Positions 44,624 through 53,775 of a DNA stretch of 64,000 bases are shown in pieces. The stretch comes from Comamonadaceae bacterium (GTDB lineage: Bacteria; Pseudomonadota; Gammaproteobacteria; Burkholderiales; Burkholderiaceae_C). Under the pieces are notes generated by a model, which worked only from the letters and a program-made list of their open reading frames with translations, did not search any database and was not told the DNA's origin. Positions within the stretch are counted from its first letter, which is position 1; each line of letters starts with the position of its first letter. The DNA is taken from contig CANFLU010000008.1 in the NCBI GenBank assembly GCA_947447975.1, positions 1-64,000 of the forward strand. Direction: 5' to 3'. The position numbers and the translations under genes were made by a program.

Positions 44624-46312
44624 ATGTATACGAATCGGAATCGGATTTATTCCGCGCTCCTTAGGCTCTTCCTCGTCGTCGGCCTTGGTGCAGGTCTTAC
44701 GGCCTGCACCAGCGATCCTGGCCTGCATAAGGATCTTGCTGCTGTGGCAACCAAGATCCCCCAGGTCAGCGCCAGACATGGGATGGTCGCCTCAGCCCAC
44801 CCGCTCGCCTCGCAAGCGGGCCTGACGATCCTCAAGGCCGGAGGCAATGCCGTGGATGCAGCGGTGGCCACCGCATTTGCCAACAGCGTTGTCGAACCCA
44901 ACGCGAACGGTCTCGGTGGCGAGGGGATGATGGTGATCTGGCTTGCCGACCAGCGCAAGGCCGTCGCTATCGACTACCGCTCGATGGCGCCCTTGGCCGA
45001 CAAAACCGGTCAAAAATGGCCATCGTCGGGCCCGCTGTCAGTGGCAGTACCTGGTACGGTAGCCGGTCTGTGCATGGCACTCGAAAAATATGGAACCAAG
45101 AGCCTGCAAGAGGTTATGGCTCCGGCCATCAGGCTCGCAGAGGACGGCTTCGTCATCAGCCCCACCCTTTCGCAAAGTATTGCGGACGACTTCGGCGCCA
45201 TCAACAAGGAAGCCCCGCTCGCCAAGATCCTTGCACCTGAAGGACTGCCGCTGGAAGCCGGCGAGGTCCTCAAGAATCCGGATCTCGCCAAGAGTTTGCG
45301 CAAGATTGCAGCAGGGGGCCGCGACGTGTTCTACAAGGGCGAACTGGCCGATGCGATCGCTAGCGACATGGCGGCAAAAGGGGGACTGATTAGCAAAGCC
45401 GACCTCGCGGCCTACCAAGCTATTGAGCGCGATCCGGTGCGCGGGAGCTACCGCGGATTTGACATCCTTTCGGCGCCACCACCTGTTAGCGGACTGACCG
45501 TCATCGAGAGCCTCCACATTCTGGAGAACTTCGACTTGGTGAAGCACGCGCCGCTTTCTAAGGCTAACGTCCACCTGATTGCCGAAGCCCTGAAGCGGGG
45601 CTTTGCCGACAATGCCGAATACATTGGGGATCCCGCATTCGCCAAAGTCCCCGTGGCAAGGCTGCTATCGAAGGGCTACGCCAAGTCGCTCGCGCAAGAC
45701 ATCCCCCTGGACATAGCGAGCCGTGAAATCAAGGCCGGTGAGCCGAGCAATGAGCATCCGAGCACGACGCACATGTCGACCGCAGACCAAATGGGTAATA
45801 TGGTTGCACTGACCCAGACAATCTCCGGTTTCTGGGGCGCGCATACGATTCCCGCTGGTACCGGCATCATCCTTAACAACGAGATGCAGAACTGGTCAAG
45901 CAAGGGACCCAATACCTACGCCCCCGGCAAACGCATGCGGACCACCATTGCGCCGACGATACTGCTCAAGGACGGACAGGTCTTCGCCTCCCTCGGTACA
46001 CCCGGTGCCGCCCGAATCATCTCCACTATGGTGATCCTTATTACCAATCTCGTTGATCACGGAATGACCATTCAGCAGGCAATAGAGTCTCCGCGGTTTT
46101 ACACCCGCGAGTCAGAGAAGAATATTCACCTCGAGTCCCGGATTCCAGGACAAACCCTCGAGGAACTCAAGACAATGGGCTACTCCACGAGCGTAAAGGG
46201 AGCGTACGACCTTTTCTTCGGCGGTGCCCAAGGGATCGTCGTCGACCCGAAGCGACACATTTTTACCGGCGGCGCTGATCCGCGCCGCGACGGCGCGGTA
46301 CTGGGCTATTGA
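44624..46312 (+). CDS. ggt: Gamma-glutamyltransferase, copy 2 (lipoprotein)
   Basis: A 562-residue protein. The N-terminus is a lipoprotein signal (AGLTAC, cysteine 28), so unlike copy 1 it should be membrane-anchored. ILKAGGNAVDAAVATAFANS and GLGGEGM are conserved. The self-cleavage site is PSTTHMST (T381-T382-H383), with the normal TTH. Catalytic downstream motifs are GIILNNEMQNW and PGKRMRTTIAPT. The two copies are the same length but clearly diverged. It lies 44 bp after the first hydrolase gene. Confidence 0.93.
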   Translation: MYTNRNRIYSALLRLFLVVGLGAGLTACTSDPGLHKDLAAVATKIPQVSARHGMVASAHPLASQAGLTILKAGGNAVDAAVATAFANSVVEPNANGLGGEGMMVIWLADQRKAVAIDYRSMAPLADKTGQKWPSSGPLSVAVPGTVAGLCMALEKYGTKSLQEVMAPAIRLAEDGFVISPTLSQSIADDFGAINKEAPLAKILAPEGLPLEAGEVLKNPDLAKSLRKIAAGGRDVFYKGELADAIASDMAAKGGLISKADLAAYQAIERDPVRGSYRGFDILSAPPPVSGLTVIESLHILENFDLVKHAPLSKANVHLIAEALKRGFADNAEYIGDPAFAKVPVARLLSKGYAKSLAQDIPLDIASREIKAGEPSNEHPSTTHMSTADQMGNMVALTQTISGFWGAHTIPAGTGIILNNEMQNWSSKGPNTYAPGKRMRTTIAPTILLKDGQVFASLGTPGAARIISTMVILITNLVDHGMTIQQAIESPRFYTRESEKNIHLESRIPGQTLEELKTMGYSTSVKGAYDLFFGGAQGIVVDPKRHIFTGGADPRRDGAVLGY

Positions 46313-46396
46313 TGCACAGCAGGGGAAGCGTCGCCTGCGGCGAGCCCGTCTGACCAGTATCCTCCGATCAGCCTATTCAAAGAGTATTTAAAGACC

Positions 46397-47476
46397 ATGA
46401 GAAGACGTACCGCTATATCCCTCATTGGCCTGCCCTTGCTGCACCTGACAGCAGGCTGTGCCGGCGTCCGGTCGTCCGACCAAAAGTCTCCCAACGCTGC
46501 GTTCAGGACCGAAATGAAGCCGGGAAGCGGCGTCACGGCCCAGCGCCGGCTCTCGGAGTGGCTGCCCTCGCTCGCCGGAACGCCTGGCGATACCGCAGTT
46601 TTCGTCCTGCAGGGCAAGGAGCCGGGGCCCACGGTGTTCGTAGCCGGCGGCACCCACAATATGGAGATGGCGGGGGTCATCGCGGCGGCCATTCTCGTGG
46701 AGCGGGCGGTGGTCCAGCGCGGACGCCTCATCGTGGTACCGCGTGCCAACGCCTCTGGCGCAAGCTGGCGCGATCCCAAAGACCTTGGGCCGGGTCAGTA
46801 CACCTTCGATACGGCGTCCGCCAAGCGCACCTTCGCCGTTGGCACCCGCCTGACGCACCCTTCCCATCAAGGTGAACCCGACCCCTCGAGCTACCTGCAC
46901 CCGGACTCCCGGGAAAAGCTTCCGGGCTTCGAGATGCGCAATCTCAACCGCGCCCACCCAGGCAAAGCCGATGGCAACCTGACGCAGAGGATGGCCTACG
47001 CCTTGACACGGCTGATCGCAAGCGAAGGAGCCACGGTCGCGTTCGACCTCCACGAGGCTGGACCGAGTTCTAGGCTGGCCTGGCTGATCATCGCCAACCC
47101 CAAAAATATCGAGCAAGCCGCAAACGCGGCCCTGGACCTGGGCGACCGCGGGATCGATATGCGGATCGAGGCAAGTTCATCCACCTTCCGGGGACTTTCG
47201 CACCGCGAGTGGGGCGACGCCACGAAAGCAGCGGCTTACCTGATCGAGACGCCCAATCCGTATCAGGTTTCCTCCTACGACGGTGATCATTTGCTCGACC
47301 CGCGGCACGAAGCGGAGTTCCCCCTGTGGATGCGCGTCGGGGGCCACCTCGAAGCCGTCATGGCCATCCTCCATGTGCACAACACGGACGTGGTACCCAC
47401 GGCGCGTTTTGAGGCCGTCGGCGTACCCAGTCTGGCCGAACTGAAGGCGCGTGGGATTGGCGCCTTCCTGAACTAA
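46397..47476 (+). CDS. AstE/AspA-like (M14-fold) zinc hydrolase, copy 2 (lipoprotein)
   Basis: A 359-residue protein with a lipoprotein signal (LLHLTAGC, cysteine 21). It shares the pattern of copy 1: GGTHNMEMAG (H87, E90), EMRNLNRAHPGKADG and DLHEAGPSSR. Copy 1 has a membrane helix instead of a lipid anchor, so both act outside the cytoplasm. The pairing GGT then hydrolase occurs twice in the island. A hydrolase specific for gamma-linked glutamyl chains is the likeliest reading but unproven. Confidence 0.87.
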   Translation: MRRRTAISLIGLPLLHLTAGCAGVRSSDQKSPNAAFRTEMKPGSGVTAQRRLSEWLPSLAGTPGDTAVFVLQGKEPGPTVFVAGGTHNMEMAGVIAAAILVERAVVQRGRLIVVPRANASGASWRDPKDLGPGQYTFDTASAKRTFAVGTRLTHPSHQGEPDPSSYLHPDSREKLPGFEMRNLNRAHPGKADGNLTQRMAYALTRLIASEGATVAFDLHEAGPSSRLAWLIIANPKNIEQAANAALDLGDRGIDMRIEASSSTFRGLSHREWGDATKAAAYLIETPNPYQVSSYDGDHLLDPRHEAEFPLWMRVGGHLEAVMAILHVHNTDVVPTARFEAVGVPSLAELKARGIGAFLN

Positions 47477-47495
47477 GCGCAGTACCAGCGGCGAG

Positions 47496-48038
47496 ATGCA
47501 AGACTGGTCCAGACTTCGTGGTGCGCAGGTCCTCGCGTTTGCCCGGTCCGTCGTCGGCGCCAGCCCTGGCGGCCGCGCGGCGGCACCCGAGCTGTTCACC
47601 GCGGCCTCGGACGATGGTCCGGCCTTCGCGGAGGCACATGCCTCGATCCTGGCGATCCCCGCTTGGGCCGGGGCCATAGGCGCCATTTTCTTGCGCAAAC
47701 CGCTGCCATCGATCGAATCCGGCAGGAGTCTCCCAGACCTGCTCGTGGCTTGGATCGAACCCCGGCCCCAGCCGGGGCCAGGCTTTCCGAGCCAACTCGC
47801 CCTTGACCTGCCGACAGGGCGCTACGTGATCTCGACCTATGACGGCGAGAAGCGCCTCGCAGTCGGATCAGAAACCGCCTGTGGAACGCCGCTCTTGTGT
47901 GGGCCACCGTTCGACGGGGCGGCCTTGGCGGTTCTCGTCCGCCCCTGGCCGGGCCCATGGGATAAAGTTTTGGACAGCGCGGTCCACCGCCAAGCAAGCC
48001 GCCAGCCCAAGCCCTTCAGCATGGCATCCCGCCCATGA
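47496..48038 (+). CDS. Unknown protein coupled to pgsB
   Basis: A 180-residue protein that I do not recognise. It begins MQDWSRLRGAQVLAFARSVV, has a middle segment LRKPLPSIESGRSLPDLLVA and a beta-rich C-terminal half around LPTGRYVISTYDGEKRLAVG and PPFDGAALAVLVRPW, which looks like a small Ig-like or carbohydrate-binding domain. There is no signal peptide. Its stop overlaps the pgsB start as ATGA and its start is 19 bp after the hydrolase gene, so it is translated with them. It occupies the place where capA is found in other clusters but does not resemble CapA. Confidence 0.65.
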   Translation: MQDWSRLRGAQVLAFARSVVGASPGGRAAAPELFTAASDDGPAFAEAHASILAIPAWAGAIGAIFLRKPLPSIESGRSLPDLLVAWIEPRPQPGPGFPSQLALDLPTGRYVISTYDGEKRLAVGSETACGTPLLCGPPFDGAALAVLVRPWPGPWDKVLDSAVHRQASRQPKPFSMASRP

Positions 48039-49180
48039 CCACCTTCACCATACTGGCCTGTCTGGGCTATCTGGCCTGGTTGGTTCTCGAAAATCACCTC
48101 GCGCGCAAACACAGAAGCGCTATTGGCCATGTCATCCATGTGAACGGCATTCGCGGCAAGTCATCGGTAAGCCGGCTAATCGACGCCGGGTTGCGCGCTG
48201 GCGGGTTGCGCGTCCTGAGCAAGACCACCGGCACCTGCCCGACACGCATCGATACAAACGGCGTGGAAATCCCACTCGTGCGTTGGGGCAGGCCCAGCAT
48301 CAAAGAACAACTGCGCATCCTGCGCCTGGCGGCCCGGCAGCAGGCCGACGTTCTGGTCATTGAATGCATGGCCGTCCTGCCAGCCTATCAAAAAATCAGC
48401 GAGGAACGCATGCTGCGATCAGACATCGGCGTGATCACCAACGTGCGCCCCGATCATCTGGACGAGATGGGCGAGACGCTGGATGCCATTGCCGCATCAT
48501 TGAGCAATACCATCCCCACGGGCGGCAAGCTGTTTACGGCAGACGCCGCCTATGCCGACTTCTTCGCCGAGCGGGCCAAATCCAAAGGGACCTCACTTGT
48601 GCTAACCAACAGCGACGACGTCCACGGCCATGCCGTGGATTTCGCCGAGAACCTCGCGCTGGCGCTGGCGGTGTGTCAACACCTGGGTATCGACCGCGCA
48701 ACGGCGCTCAAGGGCATGGCGCACTACCGCCCCGACCCTGGCGCGTTCAGGGTCGAGCGTTCCGTCGGCAAGTTCGGTAAGCAGCTGGTATTTCTCAATG
48801 CTATGGCGGCCAACGATCCGGCATCGGCCGAGAAGATTCTTGACTGGGTGCAGGCGCAGGGGCTGATGGCCTCCGGACGCCGAATGCTGCTGATCAACAA
48901 CCGCTACGACCGCCCAGCGCGCTTTCGGCAATTCGTCGACTTTGCAGTCCAGCACCAGGACCGCTTCGACGCCTTTGTCGCCGCTGGGGCCGGCCGGCTG
49001 CTATTGCGCCGGGCGCTTAGCAAGCGAGGGATTGCGCTGGAGCGGATCACGCGACTAGGAAGCTACGCCGAACTCTGCGCGCTGGAGCATGATGCGGTAG
49101 TTTTCGCCGTGGGCAACATCGTCGGCTCGGGGCAAGCCCGCTGGGGGGCGCACCCACACACCGGTATTTCACATGTCTGA
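48035..49180 (+). CDS. pgsB: Poly-gamma-glutamate synthase PgsB/CapB
   Basis: A 381-residue Mur-ligase-like amide ligase with an N-terminal membrane helix (about 3-19). The P-loop is VNGIRGKSSV (about 36-45), a typical PgsB form with arginine before GKS. VLVIECMAVLP, NVRPDHLDEMG and LLINNRYDRPARFRQF are further family marks. It activates glutamate carboxyl groups with ATP and joins them by gamma-amide bonds together with PgsC at the membrane. It overlaps both neighbours, so stoichiometry is probably set by coupling. Confidence 0.95.
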   Translation: MTTFTILACLGYLAWLVLENHLARKHRSAIGHVIHVNGIRGKSSVSRLIDAGLRAGGLRVLSKTTGTCPTRIDTNGVEIPLVRWGRPSIKEQLRILRLAARQQADVLVIECMAVLPAYQKISEERMLRSDIGVITNVRPDHLDEMGETLDAIAASLSNTIPTGGKLFTADAAYADFFAERAKSKGTSLVLTNSDDVHGHAVDFAENLALALAVCQHLGIDRATALKGMAHYRPDPGAFRVERSVGKFGKQLVFLNAMAANDPASAEKILDWVQAQGLMASGRRMLLINNRYDRPARFRQFVDFAVQHQDRFDAFVAAGAGRLLLRRALSKRGIALERITRLGSYAELCALEHDAVVFAVGNIVGSGQARWGAHPHTGISHV

Positions 49181-49616
49181 CGAACTGATCATCTTTGGCG
49201 TGTTGGCCAGCATGGTCTTCCTCGAACTCACCCAAATTTCGCCGGGCGGGATCATCGTCCCCGGGTATATCGCCCTGTTGCTCGACGATCCAGTGCGCGT
49301 GGCCATCACGATCGCACTTAGCATGGTCACCTGGGGCGTGGTCCGGCTGTTGTCCGAGGTGGTCATCTTGTTCGGCCGGCGCCATTTTGCAGTGTGCGTG
49401 GTGGTCAGTTTCCTGTTGCGCTACCTGACCGGACTGGCCGCCTCCGAGGCCAACCTACCGGTAAGTACGGCACTGGTCATCGGATACCTGGTGCCCGGCA
49501 TTCTGGCCCACGAAATCGATCGCCAGGGTGCGGTGAAAACACTGTCGTCCATGCTAGTGGTGGCGGTGGCGCTGAAGCTGGTGGTCCTGGCGTTTGTCAC
49601 ATCCGGATACCCGTAA
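49173..49616 (+). CDS. pgsC: Poly-gamma-glutamate synthase membrane subunit PgsC/CapC
   Basis: A 147-residue protein with about five hydrophobic helices and the family mark GGIIVPGYIALLL near residue 25, followed by GYLVPGILAHEIDRQG. PgsC is the membrane partner of PgsB in polymer synthesis and translocation. It overlaps pgsB by 8 bp. The length equals the usual 145-150. Confidence 0.95.
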   Translation: MSDELIIFGVLASMVFLELTQISPGGIIVPGYIALLLDDPVRVAITIALSMVTWGVVRLLSEVVILFGRRHFAVCVVVSFLLRYLTGLAASEANLPVSTALVIGYLVPGILAHEIDRQGAVKTLSSMLVVAVALKLVVLAFVTSGYP

Positions 49617-49624
49617 GTTCCAGC

Positions 49625-50722
49625 ATGGCCACATGGACTCAAGGCTTTGAACGACGCGATGGACTATTGATCGCTGCGGCGGTAACACTCTATGTGGGGT
49701 ACCTGTGTCTCGGGCATTTCAGTTCGGAGTCCCCATCGCCATGGTACGAAAAAAAATTAGCGGCATCACGCCTGGCGCAACAGGGAATGGCTGCCGTCAA
49801 ACGCGAAAAGCGTGCACGCGGCATCTCGATCGATCGTGTCTCCGACGTCAACGAAACAGGAATGATAGGGATTCGCTACAGCGGCATGACGACGACCCTG
49901 GGCGTGCTCGAAGCCAAGCGAACTTCGACGCAGCCGGATTTTGCGGCGCTTGCCGTCGATCTCCTGCAGCAATGTGGCGCGCAGGACGGCGATCGCATCG
50001 CCGTGAACCTATCTGGATCGTTTCCGGCCCTCGGAATTTCCGTCCTGAGTGCGGCGCAGGTCATGCACCTGCGCGCCGTCGTGATTGCCTCGCTCGGCGC
50101 TTCGATGTGGGGCGCTAACGACCCTCGCTTTACCTGGTTGGACATGGTCCAGGCCATCCACGATACAACAGAGATCCGCACCCAGATGGCAGCAGTTTCG
50201 CTCGGCGGCGCCGGCGATGCCGGCCATGATATGGACGACGAAATCCGCGAGCAGCTTCGAGCCCACATCAAGGCCAGCGCGATTCCATTGATCGAGGAGG
50301 TAGATTTTGAAAGCAACATCGCACAGCGAATGGCGCTGTATCTTGCCGGCGGCACCCCGGTCTGCTTTGTCAACGTCGGCGGGAACCTCGCTTCGGGTGG
50401 TGCGAAAGGCGACTATGGCGCGCTGCATCCAGGCCTCATCGGCTCCCAGGCTGCGTCTTCAGCAGGAACCGCCGGACTGATCGGTGCATTTCTTGAGCGC
50501 AAGGTTCCTGTCATTCACCTGCTCGACATGAAGGCATTGGCATTGTTGGCCGGTTTGCCCTACGACCCGGTACCGGTTCCCGAACCCGGCAGCGGCGGCA
50601 TCTTCCGCTCCCAACATTACAACCGCGCTTACATCATCGCACTGCTGGCCGTGGCCGCATCCTTGCTAGCGGCCTACGTTGGGATGGGGCGGCCGCGCAA
50701 GATAGTGTCGCCGATGCGCTAG
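49625..50722 (+). CDS. pgsW: Poly-gamma-glutamate system protein PgsW
   Basis: A 365-residue protein with a membrane helix near each end (about 14-31 and 337-353) and a soluble domain between: EKKLAASRLAQQGMAAVKRE, TTTLGVLEAKRTSTQPDFAA, VSLGGAGDAGHDMDDEIRE and VNVGGNLASGGAKGDYGALH. This matches the poly-gamma-glutamate system protein family found with capB and capC. The biochemical role is not known. The start at 49625 is 8 bp after pgsC; the open frame upstream overlaps pgsC and is not used. The gene ends 23 bp before a terminator. Confidence 0.92.
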   Translation: MATWTQGFERRDGLLIAAAVTLYVGYLCLGHFSSESPSPWYEKKLAASRLAQQGMAAVKREKRARGISIDRVSDVNETGMIGIRYSGMTTTLGVLEAKRTSTQPDFAALAVDLLQQCGAQDGDRIAVNLSGSFPALGISVLSAAQVMHLRAVVIASLGASMWGANDPRFTWLDMVQAIHDTTEIRTQMAAVSLGGAGDAGHDMDDEIREQLRAHIKASAIPLIEEVDFESNIAQRMALYLAGGTPVCFVNVGGNLASGGAKGDYGALHPGLIGSQAASSAGTAGLIGAFLERKVPVIHLLDMKALALLAGLPYDPVPVPEPGSGGIFRSQHYNRAYIIALLAVAASLLAAYVGMGRPRKIVSPMR

Positions 50723-50745
50723 CGAAAACGCAAGGCGAAGTGGCT

Positions 50746-50767
50746 GCGGTATTGAACCGCTTTTTTA
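50746..50767 (+). terminator. Rho-independent terminator closing the PGA island
   Basis: GCGGT (50746-50750) and ACCGC (50756-50760) form a stem with a five-base loop followed by TTTTTTATT. It ends the plus-strand transcription unit after pgsW and separates it from the DadA-like gene. Confidence 0.8.
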
Positions 50768-50812
50768 TTAAAGCGCGAGTTTCTATACTCGTTTGATCAA
50801 CCTGGAGTCGTG

Positions 50813-52039
50813 ATGGATGTGTGTGTTTTAGGGGCTGGCATCGTGGGCCTGGCCTGCGCGTATGAACTCGACCGCCAAGGCGCGCAGGTGACCGTAGTCG
50901 ATAGGGCGACGCCGGGCGCGGGCGCTAGCGGTGGCAATGGCGCTCAGTTGAGTTACAGCTATGTGCAGCCGCTGGCAGATGGCTCGATCTGGGGGCAGTT
51001 GCCCAAGCTCTTTCTGTCCAGTGACTCGCCGCTCAAATTTCGCCCGCAGTGGGACCTGGCGCAATGGCGCTGGGGCCTGGCATTCTTGCAGGCCTGCAAT
51101 GCACAGGCCTCGTCGCGCACTACGGCCAAGTTGCTGGACTTGGCAGCGCTGAGCCGTGCCGGCCTGGACCGCATGCGCGCGGCACACCAGCCGGACTGCG
51201 ACTTCTCCAGCACCGGGAAGTTAGTGCTCTACCCTCATGCCAAGGCCTTCGCTGCCGCGCAGAAGCAGATGGACTTGCAAAGGGCATTGGGAAGCGAACA
51301 GTCTGCCCTGAGCGCCCAGGAAAGTTGCGAACTGGAGCCGTCGCTGGCCGCCTACCGCCAAAACATTGCGGGCGCTATTTACACCGCATCCGAGTGCGCG
51401 GTGGACTGCCTCAAGCTGTGCCAGGAATTGGAGCGCATTTTGCGCGCCCGCGGAGTGCGATTTTTGCTTGGAAAGCCGGTCACCACGCTGGAGACCCGGC
51501 AGCAGCGCATCGTGGCCGCACGCACAGACACCCACACCATCGAGGCCAGCCAATTTGTATTGGCGCTGGGTAGCGAGAGCCCGCGCCTGGCACGCAGCGT
51601 AGGCGTACGCCTACCGGTGTATCCCATCAAGGGCTACAGCATCACGCTGGATATTGCGCAGGTCTGGGCGCATGCAGCGCCCCGCATTAACGTGACGGAC
51701 ATTGCCCGCAAGGTGGTATTTGCCCGCATTGGTTCGCGATTGCGGGTGGCCGGCATGGCCGAATTGGTTGGCCATAACCTCCTAGTGCGGCCTAAGGCAA
51801 TTGAAAGCCTTCAGCACAGCACACGCGCCCTATTCCCTACCTTGGAAGTTGGCAATGCCGATCTACCCTGGACGGGCTTGCGCCCGGCGACTCCCACCGG
51901 GCTGCCCATAGTGGGCGTGCCGCAGGGCGGACCACACAACCTGGTCGTCAACACGGGCCATGGCGCGCTGGGGCTGACGCTGGCGTTTGGCACAGCGCAG
52001 CAGGTGGCGCAGCAACTGCTGAAAACGCCCGCGCCCTAA
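50813..52039 (+). CDS. D-amino-acid dehydrogenase-like FAD protein (DadA family)
   Basis: A 408-residue DAO-family flavoprotein. FAD motif CVLGAGIVGLACAYEL at residue 4, then ASGGNGAQLSYSYVQPLAD and a C-terminal RPATPTGLPIVGVPQGGPHNLVVNTGHGALG-type stretch with NTGHGALGLT. This resembles the small subunit of D-amino-acid dehydrogenase, which oxidises D-amino acids in the membrane-linked respiratory chain. ATG at 50813 is preferred over GTG at 50810 because the GGAG site is 5 bp upstream. Its place next to the PGA island could mean use of D-glutamate released from the polymer, but a terminator separates them. Confidence 0.88.
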   Translation: MDVCVLGAGIVGLACAYELDRQGAQVTVVDRATPGAGASGGNGAQLSYSYVQPLADGSIWGQLPKLFLSSDSPLKFRPQWDLAQWRWGLAFLQACNAQASSRTTAKLLDLAALSRAGLDRMRAAHQPDCDFSSTGKLVLYPHAKAFAAAQKQMDLQRALGSEQSALSAQESCELEPSLAAYRQNIAGAIYTASECAVDCLKLCQELERILRARGVRFLLGKPVTTLETRQQRIVAARTDTHTIEASQFVLALGSESPRLARSVGVRLPVYPIKGYSITLDIAQVWAHAAPRINVTDIARKVVFARIGSRLRVAGMAELVGHNLLVRPKAIESLQHSTRALFPTLEVGNADLPWTGLRPATPTGLPIVGVPQGGPHNLVVNTGHGALGLTLAFGTAQQVAQQLLKTPAP

Positions 52040-52128
52040 ATGCAAAAGACCAAGCGATACTGCGGATTGAAAAGGCCGCGCGAAGGTGCCATAGGCAGAT
52101 TGGCTATAGCGTGGCCGCTAGCGCTTAC

Positions 52129-53760
52129 CTAAAGGCTCGGTGACTGCAGCACAAAGCTGTCCGCACTGGCTTTGGGCCAGTGGTGCTGGTAGACCATGGG
52201 CAGGCCGTCCAAGGTGTCTTTGAGCAAACTGCCTTCGGGGATTTCACGCAGCAAGGCATGGGCCAGGCTGTCCACCGTGTGGTCGCCGGTGCGGCGCACG
52301 ATATGGTGGGCGTTGATCTCGTTAGGGTGTTGCACCCCGGCCGCTTGCACCAGCTCTTTGAGGGCATGCAAAGTATTTTGGTGGAAGTGATAGACACGTT
52401 CGGCTTTGTCGCCTACCACCAGCGCCTGCTGGCGCAGCGGGTCTTGCGTGGTCACGCCGGTCGGGCAGTGGCCGGAGTGACAGGTCTGCGCCTGTATGCA
52501 ACCAATGGCAAACATAAAGCCGCGCGCGCTATTGCACCAGTTGGCACCCAGTGCCATCAGGCGCGCAATATCAAAGGCGCTGACCACTTTGCCGGCGCAA
52601 CCAATCATGATCTGTGAACGCAGCCCGGCGCCGCGCAAACTGTTGTGTACCAGGATCAAGCCCTCTTGCAAAGGCGAGCCCACGTGGTCAATAAATTCCA
52701 AGGGCGCCGCGCCGGTGCCGCCCTCGGTGCCATCGACCACAATAAAGTCCGGCGTGATGCCGGTTTGCAGCATGGCCTTGACCATGGCAAACCATTCCCA
52801 GGGGTGGCCGATACAGAGCTTAAAGCCCGTGGGTTTTCCGCCCGAGAGTTCGCGCAAGCGCGCCACAAAATGCATCAACTCCACCGGCGTTCCAAAGGCG
52901 CTGTGCGACGCCGGCGATACGCAGTCCACCCCCACTGGCACGCCCCGCGCCTCGGCAATTTCCGGCGTCACCTTGGGGCCGGGTAGCACACCGCCATGGC
53001 CGGGCTTGGCGCCCTGGCTGAGCTTGATTTCAATCATCTTGACCTGCGGGTCGCGCGCATTGTTTTTGAATTTGTCGGCGTTAAACGTGCCGTCCTCATT
53101 GCGACAACCAAAATAGCCCGAAGCCACTTCCCAAATCAGGTCGCCACCGTGCTTGCGGTGGTGTACCGAGATAGAGCCTTCGCCCGTATCGTGCGCAAAA
53201 CCGCCGCGCTTGGCACCGGCGTTGAGCGCGCTGATGGCATTGGCGCTGAGCGCGCCAAAACTCATGGCCGAAATATTGAACACGCTGGCGCTATAAGGCT
53301 GCGCCGTATCGGGACCGATGGTGATGCGAAAGTCATGCGAGGCCAGCGCGCTGGGGGCCACCGAATGCGTCATCCATTCATGGCCGGTGGCATGGGTATC
53401 GAGTTGCGTGCCAAAAGGCCGCTTGTCCGAATCGCCTTTGGAGCGCTGGTAGACCAGCGAGCGTTGCGCCCGCGAAAAAGGGGTTGCCTCGTTGTCGCTC
53501 TCTATGAAGTACTGCCGGATTTCAGGACGAATAAATTCGAGCAAAAACCGCATATGCCCAATGACCGGGTAATTGCGCAAAACGGCGCGCTTGGATTGCC
53601 ACAAATCATGAAAACCCGTGCCCACCAGATAGGCAAACACCAAGACGGGAAGCACATAGCCGCCGCCGACCCAAGCCAGCAAAGACCAGAGTAAACCGAT
53701 GGCGCACAGCGTAAAAGCTAGATAGCGCATAGGGAACACCGAATGAAAGAAATTCAGCAC
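52129..53760 (-). CDS. FMN-binding glutamate synthase-domain protein
   Basis: A 543-residue protein with two N-terminal membrane helices (within about 8-45) followed by a glutamate synthase FMN/iron-sulfur domain. Marks are MSFGALSANAISALNAGAKRGG-type (here FGALSANAISALNAGA), FIVVDGTEGGTGAAPLEF and cysteines in GCIQAQTCHSGHCPTGV, the 3Fe-4S pattern. It lacks the glutaminase domain of GOGAT, so it is a stand-alone alpha-like protein of unknown electron donor. It lies convergent with the DadA-like gene. Confidence 0.92.
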   Translation of the reverse strand: MLNFFHSVFPMRYLAFTLCAIGLLWSLLAWVGGGYVLPVLVFAYLVGTGFHDLWQSKRAVLRNYPVIGHMRFLLEFIRPEIRQYFIESDNEATPFSRAQRSLVYQRSKGDSDKRPFGTQLDTHATGHEWMTHSVAPSALASHDFRITIGPDTAQPYSASVFNISAMSFGALSANAISALNAGAKRGGFAHDTGEGSISVHHRKHGGDLIWEVASGYFGCRNEDGTFNADKFKNNARDPQVKMIEIKLSQGAKPGHGGVLPGPKVTPEIAEARGVPVGVDCVSPASHSAFGTPVELMHFVARLRELSGGKPTGFKLCIGHPWEWFAMVKAMLQTGITPDFIVVDGTEGGTGAAPLEFIDHVGSPLQEGLILVHNSLRGAGLRSQIMIGCAGKVVSAFDIARLMALGANWCNSARGFMFAIGCIQAQTCHSGHCPTGVTTQDPLRQQALVVGDKAERVYHFHQNTLHALKELVQAAGVQHPNEINAHHIVRRTGDHTVDSLAHALLREIPEGSLLKDTLDGLPMVYQHHWPKASADSFVLQSPSL

Positions 53761-53775
53761 AGCAGTGGCTCCTTG

